A stretch of DNA of 64,000 bases from Carposina sasakii (GCA_014607495.2 CP053160.1:8308001-8372000), one strand, 5' to 3'. Counted from the stretch's first letter, positions 45,227 to 57,130 are shown. Notes: generated from the sequence alone by a model not told the origin. Made by a program: numbers and translations.

Positions 45227-45837
45227 GGAATTGGGTTAATTTTGTTTAGAATATCATATCCACATTCCTTCATCTCATTAACATATTTTATGATGTATGA
45301 ATCTTTCTTAAGCAAATCTATGTTGAAATCGCCGAAGACGATAGCCCGATGCCGTTGGTCTAATTGGGATGAATATATGTCCAGAAAACCATCAATATCA
45401 TAATCTCCATCGGGCTTATAAATAACTCCTATATTTAGTGACAATTTATCTAGGTTTATCCACAAATAATGATTACCATTTTCAACCAAATCTTCTGTTA
45501 TATCAAATTTTAGTGTGTCATGAATATATATAGAAACACCACCACCTCTGCATTTTCTTCTATAATTATAAATATGAGTATAGTGAGGAATTTGATACAA
45601 TCTGGCATCCTCATCAGATTCAATCCATGTCTCTGTAAATACCAGTAAGTGTGTAGTCTTAGGTATGGTTCTTATTATGCACTTTACTTCATCAAACTTG
45701 TTGTTATTACGAATGCTACGTAGGTTGGTATAAAAGAATCGTAGCGATGATGGCCTCAGGGGTATATCGTCATATTTACTAACAAGGTAGTGGTTTAGCC
45801 TTTCTGCACGTTTTTCATCTAGTGGTGGGGTACTATT
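45227..45837 (-). pseudogene. Non-LTR retrotransposon ORF2, APE-type endonuclease (runs into gap)
   Basis: The minus strand gives a continuous frame: SSLRFFYTNLRSIRNNNKFD, LLVFTETWIESDEDARLYQI, CRGGGVSIYI, VIYKPDG, VFGDFNIDLL. The N in TNLRSIRN, the E in TETW and the D/N in GDFN are the expected catalytic residues of an apurinic-like endonuclease of a Jockey/CR1-type LINE. It nicks target DNA to prime reverse transcription. The frame is open right up to the gap, so the reverse transcriptase may be hidden or lost; intactness cannot be judged. Confidence 0.8.
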
Positions 45838-46073
45838 CAGTTTTTTTGGCTAGTTTTATTTTTAATAATCTGGGGGATTCCCTTAATATATTTGATAATC
45901 AAATTGTCTTCGCCACTTGCTAGGCGCTTACTTAGATCTTTCTTGATAGCCTGTAAGTACTGCTTTTGGGCTGGAGTTTGATCAGAGTATATTTTAATGT
46001 TATCGGGGAATTTTGATTTGTTTTGCAGAATGAGTTTCTCTGACAGATCTGACAGAATGAGTTTATCAGACAT
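45837..46073 (-). pseudogene. Non-LTR retrotransposon ORF1 C-terminal fragment
   Basis: 78 residues including SDQTPAQKQYLQAIKKDLSK and LIIKYIKGIPQII, the usual end of ORF1 in these LINEs. Its stop lies just upstream of the endonuclease ORF, in the expected order ORF1 then ORF2. The 5' part is missing and a MITE fragment follows at 46101, so the element is 5'-truncated. Confidence 0.65.
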
Positions 46074-46100
46074 TATCTGTGTAACTATGTTTAGTCACTA

Positions 46101-46190
46101 TACATGATGTAACAAAAGGGGTATGTTAAACGAAAAGCTATATAAATAGCCCACTATAGAGAACCTACCCACAAAATTTAATGTCACAAA
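46101..46190. mobile_element. Fold-back MITE, CAGGGTGTAAC family, left arm only
   Basis: TACATGATGTAACAAAAGGG, then GCCCACTATAGAGAACCTAC; no right arm. Confidence 0.65.
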
Positions 46191-46573
46191 TTCATCAAGT
46201 GTAGTAAGCAAAAAAAATCAATACAAATTTTTCTAAGTTTGGTTTTAACCTTAGCTTTATTTTCATTTATATCTACCTATATAAACTAAGCTATCGAAGG
46301 TTGTACTTTGTGTTAACCTTTTCAACTAAATTTTTATCCTATATCTATTTAATACGGAATATTCAATAAAAGCTTTTACCATTAGAGGGCAAACTGATAC
46401 AATACAGGATCGTGAACACGTGTAATTATACCCCTGGCGTGAACTTCCCTATATAACTTTGACCAGATTCACGATGAGGTACTAAGGATTATTGATTTCA
46501 CTTTAAGCTCATACTAAATCTCCGCGAGTCTGTCCGCTTGGACTGGACTGCTTATAACCTACCTTACATACAT
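46191..46573. other. Nothing recognised
   Basis: AT-rich intergenic or intronic sequence. No gene seen. Confidence 0.4.
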
Positions 46574-46906
46574 ATAGGATGTTTTTTCATTGCCACCCAA
46601 AATTTTGCTGGGGGAAACGATGTTAATTTTTTGAAAAAAAAAAAATTATCACTTGATCGGGCGGAATATATAGTGTCTAGTGTTTGTATTAGTTTTTTAT
46701 AGCCTTAATTATTTTTCATGAAAAAATCTTGTCACACGCGTCTATGTGCATTTATGCAAAAAAAACGCAGTCTATTTACTCAACTTTGGACCCTAATATC
46801 TTGGGAACTAGACACTTACCAGGTATGCTTTTGTGGAGAAAAATGATCGTGATGATGTGGAGATTCCGTGGTATTCGGGAACGTTGACGAATAAAAAACA
46901 CCCTAC
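46574..46906 (-). mobile_element. Non-autonomous element, TACAGGATG family
   Basis: Minus-orientation copy: ATAGGATGTTTTTTCATTGC at the left, AAACGCAGTCTATTTACTCA inside, and AAAACACCCTACATA at the right end. Confidence 0.75.
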
Positions 46907-47394
46907 ATACACACGGCTGTGTACCCAGAATGGGGTACCCAGAGCTGCGGCATTAAGAAAGAGATCCTACTATAGCATAGCGTGGCCACGCATCGTGGAT
47001 ATCGTATCGTCTATATACAAAATTCAACATGGCGGCTATATTTATCGTATTTTGACAGGCTAAATGTCGATAAATCGGTTTATCATATTGTGTTTCGCAG
47101 GTCATGCTAGGCTTGCAGGTGTAAAAGATCAGTGTTAGTTTTGTCAAGGCACATTACATAAGATACTCTACCTACTACTTGTATCATACTATGACGTTGT
47201 ATAGAACTGCATCAAGCTTTGAGGAAACTTTTGCTATTGTCCGTGTAAATTGCACCTGAACAGATACGAGTGAGGACTAGGCCAGACTCGTAATACCCTC
47301 ATCTTAACTTCGCTGTGACTGACGTGGAGTTGTTAGTTACATATTAGAGTTACGTGCTTTTGTTGTATGCTGGGTATAACAAAAGAGGTCACAG
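46907..47394. other. Nothing recognised
   Basis: Begins with an ACACGGCTGTGTACCCAGAA repeat fragment. The rest is not recognised. Confidence 0.4.
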
Positions 47395-47810
47395 GTCACA
47401 GCCTATTGCTGTCCATTGCTGGGTATAAGCCTGCCCTGGGGCACGCCACAAGGCCACTGTTCTTTGTGGTTTTACCCATAGCATAGAGAAACAAGATGGT
47501 CATAGAGTGCTAATGTCATGCTAAATGCCTCGATACATTACAGTACATTAGTAATGTAGTACATTACTCCACATTACAGTAATGCAATCTAAGTATCAAG
47601 GACTGGAATTGTGAGGCACCGAAAAGTCTAAAGGCGCATCGAGGCAGTTAGTATGGCATTAGCACTCTATGACCATCTTATTCCTCTATGCCCATAGTCA
47701 ATACGCTGGGCAGGCGGGTTGGTAACCGCAATATGATTTTGGGACTATGTTGTCAACACGGGAGGCGCTGCTACCCACTTGCATACACTTATCGCCTCCT
47801 ACGAGCAGAC
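47395..47810 (+). repeat. CAGTCCACT-family repeat interrupted by a MITE
   Basis: CAGCCTATTGCTGTCCATTG at the left and GGCAGGCGGGTTGGTAACCG, GTTGTCAACACGGGAGGCGC at the right belong to one element. They are separated by the palindromic MITE at 47482-47690 with the duplicated CCCATAG. Confidence 0.75.
47482..47690. mobile_element. Palindromic MITE, CATAGAGGAATAAGATG family, nested
   Basis: Starts CATAGAGAAACAAGATGGTC and ends CATCTTATTCCTCTATG. Flanked by 7-bp repeats CCCATAG (47475-47481, 47691-47697). The interrupted repeat reads through once one duplicate and the MITE are ignored. Confidence 0.85.
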
Positions 47811-48529
47811 ATAAGATAGGCCTATTCTACTATACCGACGACACCATACGGCAACAAAGGGGAAGCATAATGCTATGAAAATCGTCCACTATAAAAAACC
47901 TATCCACAATAATGGAAACTCAAAAAAATCCCATGTAAAAATAATTTCAAGATTGCATGAGAATGTCTGAAGCCGCTATGCTTAACATGGCTTAAGGATC
48001 TCCCTCGCGATCCTGCAGTTCTAACTACCCGATTTTCGGGAACTTATTTCTAAGTTGTTTTTGTAATTTTACCTCTTGTGTTAAAAGAAACTCCAATAAA
48101 TTAAAAGCACATAAATATACCTTGCAGTGCACCGTAAGGGTACTTAGAGAGACATAGTTCACAGCTATAAAGTTTAAATTATGCATTTTAGGTGCAGCCA
48201 CTTTATGTGGCGAAGCAAGTTATATGCAATGAAACCTGCAGAAAACCGGTTCACTAAATATAATACTAGAAAACCTGCGCTAGAATAAATCAGCTGCATC
48301 TCCTTTCGTGCATGTTGTAAGAGTCAACTAAGGAACTCATGGGTGTTCTCTCAGGCGATGAGCTATCAACTTGTCGTCACTGACCTTCAACGCCGCCTTA
48401 TGCTAATTGGCGCCGTAGAACCTTATTCACTCTGTCACTGACACCCTGTATTATAAGTATTCACAACTTAGTAGCCTTTATGGGGCACAGCAACGTTCTT
48501 AAAACTAAATCTTTTTTAAGTCATCATCA
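47811..48529. other. Repeat debris
   Basis: About 47840-47975 is an eroded CAGGGTGTAAC MITE (CCACTATAAAAAACCTATCC). About 48285-48400 is the CATCTCCTTTCGTGCATGTT repeat. No gene. Confidence 0.55.
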
Positions 48530-48635
48530 TCATCATTTACAGCCCTGAGAAGTCCACTGTTGGACATAGGCCTCCCCCAACAACCTCCACTCCGACCGGT
48601 CGGAAGCAGCCTGCATCCAACCGACGACCAAAAAT
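48530..48635 (-). pseudogene. RTE-type LINE extreme 3' tail
   Basis: The plus strand shows CATCATCATCATTTACAGCC, then TGAGAAGTCCACTGTTGGAC and CTCCACTCCGACCGGTCGGA. On the minus strand this encodes the SEWRLLGEAYVQ-type terminus and the (GATGAT)n tail. Heavily 5'-truncated. Confidence 0.75.
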
Positions 48636-49130
48636 TCAAATTTTCAAATTAGATATAAAAGAATCCAAGATTCTTTTTGATCTCTCGTATTGAAATTTGC
48701 CGTTAGATAGTTTAAAAAGTCACATAAACAAACCATCGATAATGTGAAAATAATTATCAGGGTCAAACTCAGAACAATAATTGTAAACTTTTCTGACAAT
48801 TATTTTTCCAATTAATTTTTCCATCAAATTTCAATAGTGAGACCAAAACGAACTGTCCTCCAAAGAGCCCGTAGGGTTTAATTAAACAGCATTGTTTTAT
48901 AATAATTTGAGTTATTCCAAGGTTTTGGAGATTTCTATCCGATTGCGATCTGTACTCGAAATTCAATCGGTCTAGTCGAGATTACGCTCTTTTGTTTGTA
49001 AATGGCTTGTTATTCGTAGTAGGGGAGGCTATTAGGAATTAGTTATATATCAGATCTATGATAAAGTCCGGATGATCAAGTTAAATATAATTAAATTACA
49101 AAACATTCTGGCAGACAATCACCATACAGG
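48636..49130. other. Nothing recognised
   Basis: AT-rich; no gene or repeat that I can name. Confidence 0.4.
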
Positions 49131-49372
49131 TAGGTAGTGGCCCTGCCTGCGACGCCATAGGTCCTGGGTTCGAACCCGGTAGGTGCAAACATTGATATGA
49201 TGAATATTGATGTTTGTTTCCAACTCATACATTTTTCTATTTTTTCTTTTCTATACTTATCTATTTATTATATACCGTTGCTTAGTACCTACGCCACAAG
49301 ACCTTAGGGATCTTAATATGGGACTAAATTAATGTTTTGTGATGTGTATAAATATTTATTTATTTATTTATT
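49131..49372 (+). repeat. tRNA-derived SINE (GACGGCCGATTGGTGTAG family), 5'-truncated
   Basis: GGTAGTGGCCCTGCCTGCGA, B box GGTTCGAACCC, ending TATTTATTTATTTATTTATTC. Confidence 0.8.
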
Positions 49373-50198
49373 CTATCTATCCATGCTGGCAATGGTTATC
49401 AATGTAACTCTTCCATTACTGAGTGACTGACAGATAAGGCAGTTTTTTTCTATTAGGTATAAGAGTGTTTAATTTTCACGGGAAAGGGAAAAATGAGATT
49501 TGTAGCGAGTGGGGACTCTCATAGGCTCCCTCTGCGTGGCAACCGGGGTAAACTACCTGCGCGTTATCTATAATTTATAAGTGTTCATTGCATAGTCTAT
49601 GTTTATAAGCTTTCATTGCATAGTCTATTTTGTTTATAGTTATCTGCTGAACGAATGACAGGAAATGATCGGCTCATTCACATCTAGAAGATGTTTGTTC
49701 GTTCTCGCTCTCTTGCTCGATGGCGGCCGCCGCGTACGCATGCATCGTTTGTTTTCCCGTCGTTCGGCCCAGCTCAGTTTTACTCTTTAAAAAGGACACA
49801 CCCCTACAGATTACTATAATTTTCGCTGACAAAGTGGCGTCACAATATGACTATATCACTCTCCCGTATTCAATAGATTCGATAGAAGCAAACAAAATTA
49901 TCTCATAAATATACAATAAGGACATTTATAGCAACAAAATAACTGAATGGACAAAATAAAGATGAGGCTATGAAACACGAAAACTCAGTAAATGGCATTC
50001 ACTCTAATTTATTAGAAAAAAAAAGTGGAACATAGCCTTTTTGCCTCTGTTTTCGTATTTCGTTGGTTGTGTTTTTTCCCTTCTGTTATTATACCTACTA
50101 GTGGTTTGTCAGTAGCTTCACTTCCTGCCATGGCCTGGGCCCAGCTGCAGTTTGTAAGTTTTGTCAAAACTAATGACCAGCTAATCGTTTATTTTTTA
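49373..50198. other. Nothing recognised
   Basis: Includes a GC-richer patch (GATGGCGGCCGCCGCGTACG at about 49720) and a 62-codon frame with no known product. No gene can be supported. Confidence 0.4.
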
Positions 50199-50624
50199 TT
50201 ATAAATTTATTAATAAAGAAATGGAAAAAATTCCTCACCCGGGTGGGAATCGAACCCACGACCTCTGCATTCCGTGCCAGCGCTCTTACCACTGAGCCAC
50301 CGGGTCAATTACTCGGATGACGAATTTTACCATGTCTTTTTGAAATTACATTATTGGAAACGTTATTTTTTCATCCCGATAGCTATACATAGGCCAAATC
50401 TCGGCAAACAAAGCTGAATCCCTCAGCACAATGTTTTAATGATGAAACGATCAACCATATCCTAACGGATTATATTATGGAGAAGTATTTTTATCTTAGT
50501 CAAGATATTATATATTATAAATTTATTAATAAAGAAATGGAAAAAATTCCTCACCCGGGTGGGAATCGAACCCACGACCTCTGCATTCCGTGCCAGCGCT
50601 CTTACCACTGAGCCACCGGGTCAA
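50199..50624 (-). repeat. tRNA-derived SINE, head-to-tail dimer
   Basis: Minus strand: a tRNA-like head (ACCCGGTGGCTCAGTGGTA with A box, B box GGTTCGATTCC, closing CACCCGGGT) begins at 50624. A body of about 240 bp follows (CCATTTCTTTATTAATAA, ATCTTGACTAAGATA, CCGAGTAA), and at 50308 a second identical head starts directly after it and stops in the early body at about 50199. The period is about 316 bp. The head folds as a tRNA-like D and T arm, but its anticodon stem is imperfect, so it is not a functional tRNA. Relatives: 60787-61020, 14150-14235, 1399-1570. Confidence 0.8.
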
Positions 50625-51146
50625 AATTTTATTAGCCAGTAAACTTTAGAATTCCCGTTTTTTTTCCCGTGGGAATTTTGGGAAATTCTTTCTAAATTAT
50701 TACCTATACTCTTCAAGAAACTGAAATGCTAAAGTAAAGCTGTATCCTGAAACTTCGACTTTGCATTGTACCTATTGTAGTTATATCGGCATTTTCGACT
50801 ATAGTGGCGTTTAAGCATTTTTCCCTTTCCACTGTCGATATGTATTCAACAATATATTTATAACCGATATATTTAATAGCTAGAAAATTAGACATGCCTA
50901 ATATGCCAGTTTTGCTGGTCAATCAAACATGGGTTAGTACTACAAAAACCCTACAGCGACCAACTTAAAAAGGCAAGAAACCCGCGTTTTTTCAATCTCA
51001 ATCTCAAATGGAATTCTCGTGCAAGGCGCAGGATGTCTGCTTAAAACCCATTTGTATGCTAATACAGAAACTCCGGCCCGCATTACGTTCTAATATAGGG
51101 TTCTGTATTTTAGGTAGGATGCTTCTGATACAATATTATTATTTAG
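50625..51146. other. Repeat debris, no gene
   Basis: About 50645-50720 has the CCCGTGGGAATTTTGGGAAA type repeat seen near 9965-10140. The rest is not recognised. Confidence 0.45.
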
Positions 51147-51345
51147 TACTAGCGGAAGCCCTCGACTGGATTTCGCGTGGACTGCAGAAAAAACAAAATA
51201 TCAAAATAACCCGGGATAAAAAGTAGCCTATGTCCTTTCTCAGGCTATTGACTACCTGTGTACCAAATTTCATTGGAATCGGTTCAGTGGATCTACTAAC
51301 AATAGAGTTACTATCGCGTTTATAATGTTTGTAATGATTAAATTT
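51147..51345 (+). repeat. Lepidopteran repeat, GCGACTTCGTCCGCGTGG family
   Basis: ACTAGCGGAAGCCCTCGACT, then GGGATAAAAAGTAGCCTATG and TTTCATTGGAATCGGTTCAG, ending GCGTTTATAATGTTTG. Diverged but fairly full length. Confidence 0.75.
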
Positions 51346-52181
51346 TGAACATGCTTTTGCAAAAAACATGACCTTAGAGCCAGTGAACAGTGAATTTCCT
51401 GGATTCAATACATACATACGCATACATAAAATTTCGCCTTTAACCCGCAAGAGTAGGCAGTGATCCTGGACCTCCGTTTGTTTTTTCTCATCATCATCAT
51501 TACAGCCACTAAGTCAACTGCTGATTATAGACCTCCCCAATGCCCTCTACAGCGATCGCTTGGAATCGGCTGACATCCAGCAGTAACGCGCCCTTTGTCG
51601 AGTAAATTCGAATGTAAAGAATTACATAGTGACACCCTAATCTTGATCGGAACACGTTTGTAAAACAACAACATTTACAGAGAGTTAATCTGATTTAATT
51701 CATTGTGTTTACTCAGCGGGAGGTGCGCATGACATTTTCTCTTGATTTACCTCATGTCAAAAACTAGGTCTTCCGTCCTTTTTAATTTATTTTGCTAGAA
51801 GAGGGGAGAACTTTGATTCTAGAGAGATATGCAAAACAAACAAAAAATACAGCATTTTACACATGAAAAAAATCAATAGTGGTAACTCGACTTATATCAG
51901 TTTTCACGGAGGTTACAGAATTTTCCTCAATCAAATATATATCAAAATGATTTAATAGAGATGAAATTTCCTAATTTTTCCCCGCCTATGTCCAAGAAAC
52001 TTGCGTCACTTCAAATTACGAAGTCCCACGGAACTCAAGAGTACTAAATAAAACAAATGAAGCAGGAGCGCAGTAATGAAGACCCTAGCGCCACGTTAAA
52101 GGACGTTAAATCTGAAACCAAGTAGTAACTACATAACTCAATAAACCTCAGGTAGGTATAATAAGATTGGGTCACGTCTAC
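51346..52181. other. Repeat fragments, no gene
   Basis: About 51405-51600 holds an ACATACGCATACATAAAATT type fragment and an RTE-like CATCATCATCATTACAGCCA tail. 51600-52181 shows nothing recognisable. If the duplication is haplotypic, this is the true upstream neighbour of base 1. Confidence 0.45.
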
Positions 52182-52476
52182 AAACTTCCAAGCCCAAGTT
52201 AATTTTATCTTGTTAACAGTTTACTTAGGTATTGGTGTACTTATTATATTGGGGTTTCATCTGTTAGGATTAAATTATTTAAAATATATTAGGTAACGAG
52301 TATTGGTAGCTCATTATCAAAGAGTTAAAGGATAAAACAAAACCTACGAAAAGGGTAAATTAGGAGGCAAATAAAATCAATCATGTCACTTTGACGGACT
52401 TAAAGTCGCTTCAAAAGTGTGTATGGTCATGGGTTCTGGAGAAATCTTTGTTGATTAACCTATATGTGAAACTGGT

Positions 52477-52662
52477 GGACGCCCGCGACTTCGTCCGCGT
52501 GGACTCCAGTAAAAACAAAATGTTGAAATTATCCTGGATAAAAATATTTTCCCTGTGTGTTAATCCAGGGTATCAGCTAACTCCATGCCAAATTTCATTG
52601 AAATCGCTTCAGCCGTTTTTACGTGAAAGAGTAACAAACATCCATCCATACCTATAAACTTT
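52477..52662 (+). repeat. Lepidopteran repeat, GCGACTTCGTCCGCGTGG family, copy 2
   Basis: Counterpart of 286-475 with a few substitutions. Confidence 0.75.
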
Positions 52663-52714
52663 TGCGTATATAATATTAGTAAGATTAATGTCATATCAAC
52701 GGTCAACGGTCCAG

Positions 52715-52975
52715 CAAGCTGAAGTGGCAATGGGCAGGACACATAGCTCGAAGAACTAATGACCGATGGAGTTGGAAAGTTCTAGAGTGGATACCACGTA
52801 TCGGCAAACGCAGCGTGGGAAGGCCACCCGCGAGGTGGACGGACGACCTGGCCAAGATCGCGGGCGTCGGTTGGATGCAGGCTGCTTCCGACCGGTCGGA
52901 GTGGAGGTTATTGGGAGAGGCCTATGTCTAACAGTGGACTTCTCAGGGCTGTAAATGATGATGATGAATGTCATA
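52715..52975 (+). pseudogene. RTE-type LINE reverse transcriptase C-terminus, copy 2
   Basis: Readable as KLKWQWAGHIARRTNDRWSW, VLEWIPRIGKRSVGRPPA, DDLAKIAGVGWMQAASDRSE, WRLLGEAYVQQWTSQGCK, and ending in GATGATGATGA. This is the standard terminus of lepidopteran RTE-type endonuclease/reverse transcriptases. It is less damaged than its partner in copy 1 but lacks everything upstream. Confidence 0.85.
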
Positions 52976-53221
52976 TCACACGTCATATTACGGCTTTTTA
53001 AAAGGATGTATTTTGGAGGGATATAATTTAGTATGTAGCACTTTGTCTGCTTAATTAATTAGGCAAGGTTAAGAATTGTTAAAATTACAAGGCATGAGCC
53101 GAGCTGCGAGGGAAGCGAGCGTATTATATGATCGACTGGTGATGTTCTAAAAGGAACATCTTACATTCAAATTATCCAAATATGACGTTTTATACAATAT
53201 ATAGCCTTCGACTTTATAATT

Positions 53222-53400
53222 GAACCGATAGCTCAGTTGGTTCAATTTCACTCGGGTGAAGATTTTTTTCATTTTCTTTACTTAGCTAAGATAAATTTAT
53301 AAGATACTTCTCCATAATATAATCCGCTAGGATATTGTTGATCGTTTTGTCATTTAAACTAATAAAAATATTATAGCAGATAGTTTCATATATCTAACAG
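53222..53400 (+). repeat. Old tRNA-derived SINE fragment, copy 2
   Basis: GATAGCTCAGTTGGTTCAAT, TTTTTTTCATTTTCTTTAC and ACTTCTCCATAATATAATCC follow the order of the SINE at 50199-50624. Confidence 0.5.
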
Positions 53401-55614
53401 TTAGGCATCTCCGTCCAAGTAGGTACTTTATTTCTTCTAGTCTTAAAAAGCGATATAGTAATACCCTTTTAAGTCTGAGTGCAATCTGAAACTGTCATAT
53501 AAGAGTGGTTTTCTAGGAGCACTTTTACAGTAAGTTGATGCTCAAGGCGAAATATTTCTAATGTTTATGTATGCTCATAATCAAGCTAAGTATGTTACGT
53601 AGTGAATACATGCAACTACAACATAAAAAGTAAAAATAGAGACAAAGTAAAGCTTTATTTGCACAAATAAAAGCAAATACAAAGGCATTTTTCCATCGCC
53701 GATTTCCATCGGCACTAAAATACATGCTATACTTAATCCCAGCTTACGCGTACAATCTAGCGCCGCTAGTCTTTTTGATAGCATCGGCAATATCCATCTC
53801 AAGAGCCGATGATTGGCTACACTCGTTACTCTCGACGCTGATTGGATGCTCTTTTTATTCGAAATCTGAACCGCATTGAAAGGGATGAATAGCTGTGTAT
53901 AGTCGATTCGTTTTTTTTTTAGAGCAATGTTTACTACCTATTAAAAAGTATTAAAAGTGTAGGGCCCGGTTGTGGGCGACCCCTCAATGGAAATTTGAAC
54001 TTCCAAATAGTGACGCCTGATACAATTAAATATTAAAAAGACTAGACGTCTTTGCTACAAATTCACTGTGTCATACGAAATATTAATGTTTCTTGGACGT
54101 TTTGTTACTAAAAAAATTTTAATTGGAACGATAAGTGTGAATTTTGCGATACATATTTTGACTTGAGGTGTAGAGTTCGTGAAGTTAGGCTTTGTGGAGG
54201 TTGAACGTTTAAGAGTTAGAAGCTTGGCTCTACATGACATCTAATAACTTTTTGATAGTGCGAGAATTGACAACATTTTACATGGGAATGTTTTTGATGG
54301 GATCATCAATTTAGGAAATACCTACTAAACATTGGTAATTTGATGAAATAAAGACTCGGAAACAGAATGAGTCTACTACATGTGGGCGGATGCTAGAAAT
54401 ATTATAAATTCGTGAAAACGTTATATTTAGTTGCCTATAAGGTAACTGATACTCAAAGTGGGTAGTGATAGTGACGCCCACTTAAATCGTGGGTCTAGAA
54501 CGATAGTGGTTTCAAAGCGTGTCGAGTTATTGAGGCTGCCCTTAAATGTGGATATCATTTATTTAGAAAAATATGATATTGACAATTATTTTCAAAAGCA
54601 CAAAGAATTTGTTTTTGTTAGAAGTTTGTGTTAACATGTATTTGAATACCTTTATTTGGCATTATTTGGTGTTCATACAGGACATTTAATTTGAACCGAG
54701 TTCAAAAATATCACCACAATACACCTAGATTGGCAATAATATTAGAAAATTGCAATAAAATACAATCTACCCAGACAAGGCGATGCGCAATCGTTGAGCA
54801 TCGCCATTTGTTGATGTAGACAAAAAATACCAGTCAATCAATTACATAAACCCGTCATGTCACATATAAAATTGTAGATCCTAAAACAAGACCAATAATA
54901 TATTGTATCATACTATAATAAAATGTCTTAAGGACGCTACAGGCATACACAGCATAATAACATATTATCACATATGTACATACATATAATCACGCCTTTA
55001 TCCCTTACGAGCTAGACAGAGCAGCAAGGGCCGATAGAACCACATGGTGCCACTTCCGACCAATTTTGAGGGTATAGTTGAACATATTATTATGTAATAA
55101 TAAATTATCCTAATTTGGCTACGTATAGCATAAGATCAGTAACAAGTTGTTACTGCTTAAGAGCTTACTGTCTTATACCCCTGTTATGACAAACACGGAA
55201 GAGCCAATGACAGATCCCAGTGAATCTTAGAACTGATTTCACGAATTTATTTTCTTATCATCTTCTATTAATTTCATATAAAAATTTAATAAAATTATCT
55301 CTAGTATAGTATAGAATAAATAGAATGAGCCTAGTTGTTTCACTACCTACTTTACAATACTAGTATTTACGTTACACAACCAATAAGTTGATATACCGTG
55401 ACTGAACTATACTGTGGCCTGCGTAACTAGAGGTCATGTAAGGTACACTTTATGACCTAAGTTTTGGAACTGATCTGTGCTATTGGAGATTTGACCCCGA
55501 TGATATCGACGGATAGAAATTAATAAAAACTTGTTTTGAAATTTAAATTAATAGAAAAGTTTTGATTTATATTCAATACTGGATCGATCATATTGTAAAT
55601 AGAAGTAAATGATC
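53401..55614. other. No gene; counterpart of 1611-3844
   Basis: AT-rich. 53960-54036 is the Penelope-like end fragment and 54970-55085 the ATAATCACGCCTTTATCCC repeat. Nothing else recognised. Confidence 0.5.
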
Positions 55615-55992
55615 AGGGAAAAGTTGCTAGCTAGTCGCCTGAGAGAATGCCCGAGTTCCTTGGTCGACTCTTACGACATACACGGAAGGAGATGCAGCTG
55701 ATGTATTCTAGTGAAGCCCCGCACAGGATTCGATCAGATCGAGAAATGGTGCCGGCAGAGTAGAATTCGTACCACCCCATATCTGCCCGTGGGTATCGTA
55801 CGAAGCGATTAAGGGTTTCCGGGAGGTGGGCAGCAGCGCCTCCCGTGTTGACAACATAGTCCAAAATACAAACTGCGGTCACCAACCTGCTTGCCCAGCG
55901 TGGTGACTATGGGCAAATACCTCCCATGGCTGTCTTGTGGCGTGCCCTGGGGGAGGCCTACGTCCAGCAGTGGACTGCAATAGGCTGATGAT
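55615..55992 (-). repeat. LINE/SINE-like repeat with (TGATGA)n tail, copy 2
   Basis: Counterpart of 3845-4243, slightly closer to the family pattern (GTTGACAACATAGTCCAAAA, GTCCAGCAGTGGACTGCAAT). Confidence 0.75.
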
Positions 55993-56400
55993 AATGATGA
56001 TCTCTATCTCTATCTGACCAGCACAACAAGGATCGTAAATTATCCAAATACAATACCATTATAAAGCCCAAAATTCCCTGCACATAAATAATAAATTATC
56101 CTTTTTTATCGTCCAATTTCCGATAACTTATCTGTCCCCTTACCCCCGGTTTTTACAGTACACACCCGACTCATTTGGGCCATCAATCACACCCGAAATT
56201 TACAAATTGACCCGACTTTCAATATCCAAAGCCTTCCATTTATAAGGGTCATAAAAATTAATATTCTGCACGTCGGCCCAGGCCTAGAGGTCTGATTATT
56301 GTATACCTCGATATTTTCTCTATGTCGACTCAGATACTATTAAAATGGCGAGGTGTTTTTATTTTTGTCATTTTTGTCATGTAGTAGATATAGCGTCATC

Positions 56401-56668
56401 TTAATTTTTTTTTAATTTTTTTTTAATCACACACTTCACAACACATTCACCTAGTCCCACACTAAGATCCTTAAGGTCTTGTGTCATGGGTACTAAGCAA
56501 TGGTATATAAATACATAGATAAGTATATAAACATCCATGACTCGGAAACAAACATCGATATTCATCACATCAATGTTTGCACCTACCGGGATTCGAACCC
56601 AGGACCTATGGCGTCGCAGGTAGGGTCACTACCTACTACACCAATCGGCCGTCTACCTACTACACCAA
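56401..56668 (-). repeat. tRNA-derived SINE (GACGGCCGATTGGTGTAG family)
   Basis: Full copy: B box complement GGATTCGAACC, tail TTAATTTTTTTTTAATTTTT. The end GTCTACCTACTACACCAAT is duplicated. Copy 1 retains only scraps of it at about 4650-4700. Confidence 0.8.
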
Positions 56669-56880
56669 TTTGATATTAATACAATAGATTATAATTGTCT
56701 ATTGTTTGACGACTGATTGTCGCAGCAGTAGTAAACCGTGAGCTGATTACATACATGATTGCCTGACTGCAGATCTAGGCATCTTAGGATTAACCTAGGT
56801 TAATGTGTTACTGATGTTTGACATGCTACAGAGGTGCATGTTAGAAAGTGCCATTTGGTTTTAGATACATAACATACATA

Positions 56881-57130
56881 TACAGGGTATAACAAAAAGG
56901 GTATGTTAAGCGAAAAGCTATGTAAATAACCCACTATAGAGAACCTATTTCCAAAATTTAAGACTCGTAATCACATGTTTATTTTTCAATATTGTATGAA
57001 CATTCCTGAGTTGTTTAGGAATTGTGTGAATTGTGTTTGATTTTGAGTCTGAAATTTTGTGTGTAGGTTCCTTTTAGTGGGATATTTACATAGCTTTTCG
57101 CTTAACATACCCATTTTGTTACACCCTGTA
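56881..57130. mobile_element. Fold-back MITE, CAGGGTGTAAC family, copy 2
   Basis: Counterpart of 4906-5155, with both ends intact (TACAGGGTATAACAAAAAGG and TTTTGTTACACCCTGTA). Confidence 0.8.

Noticed and set aside
44717..45600. Long ORFs crossing the run of N
   Set aside because: Unknown bases cannot be translated. Only the flanking sequence supports the LINE endonuclease.
50199..50308. Functional tRNA gene (also at 50513-50624 and 60787-60960)
   Set aside because: A and B boxes and D/T arms are present, but the anticodon stem does not pair well, and identical units are joined to a common non-tRNA body. It is a SINE.
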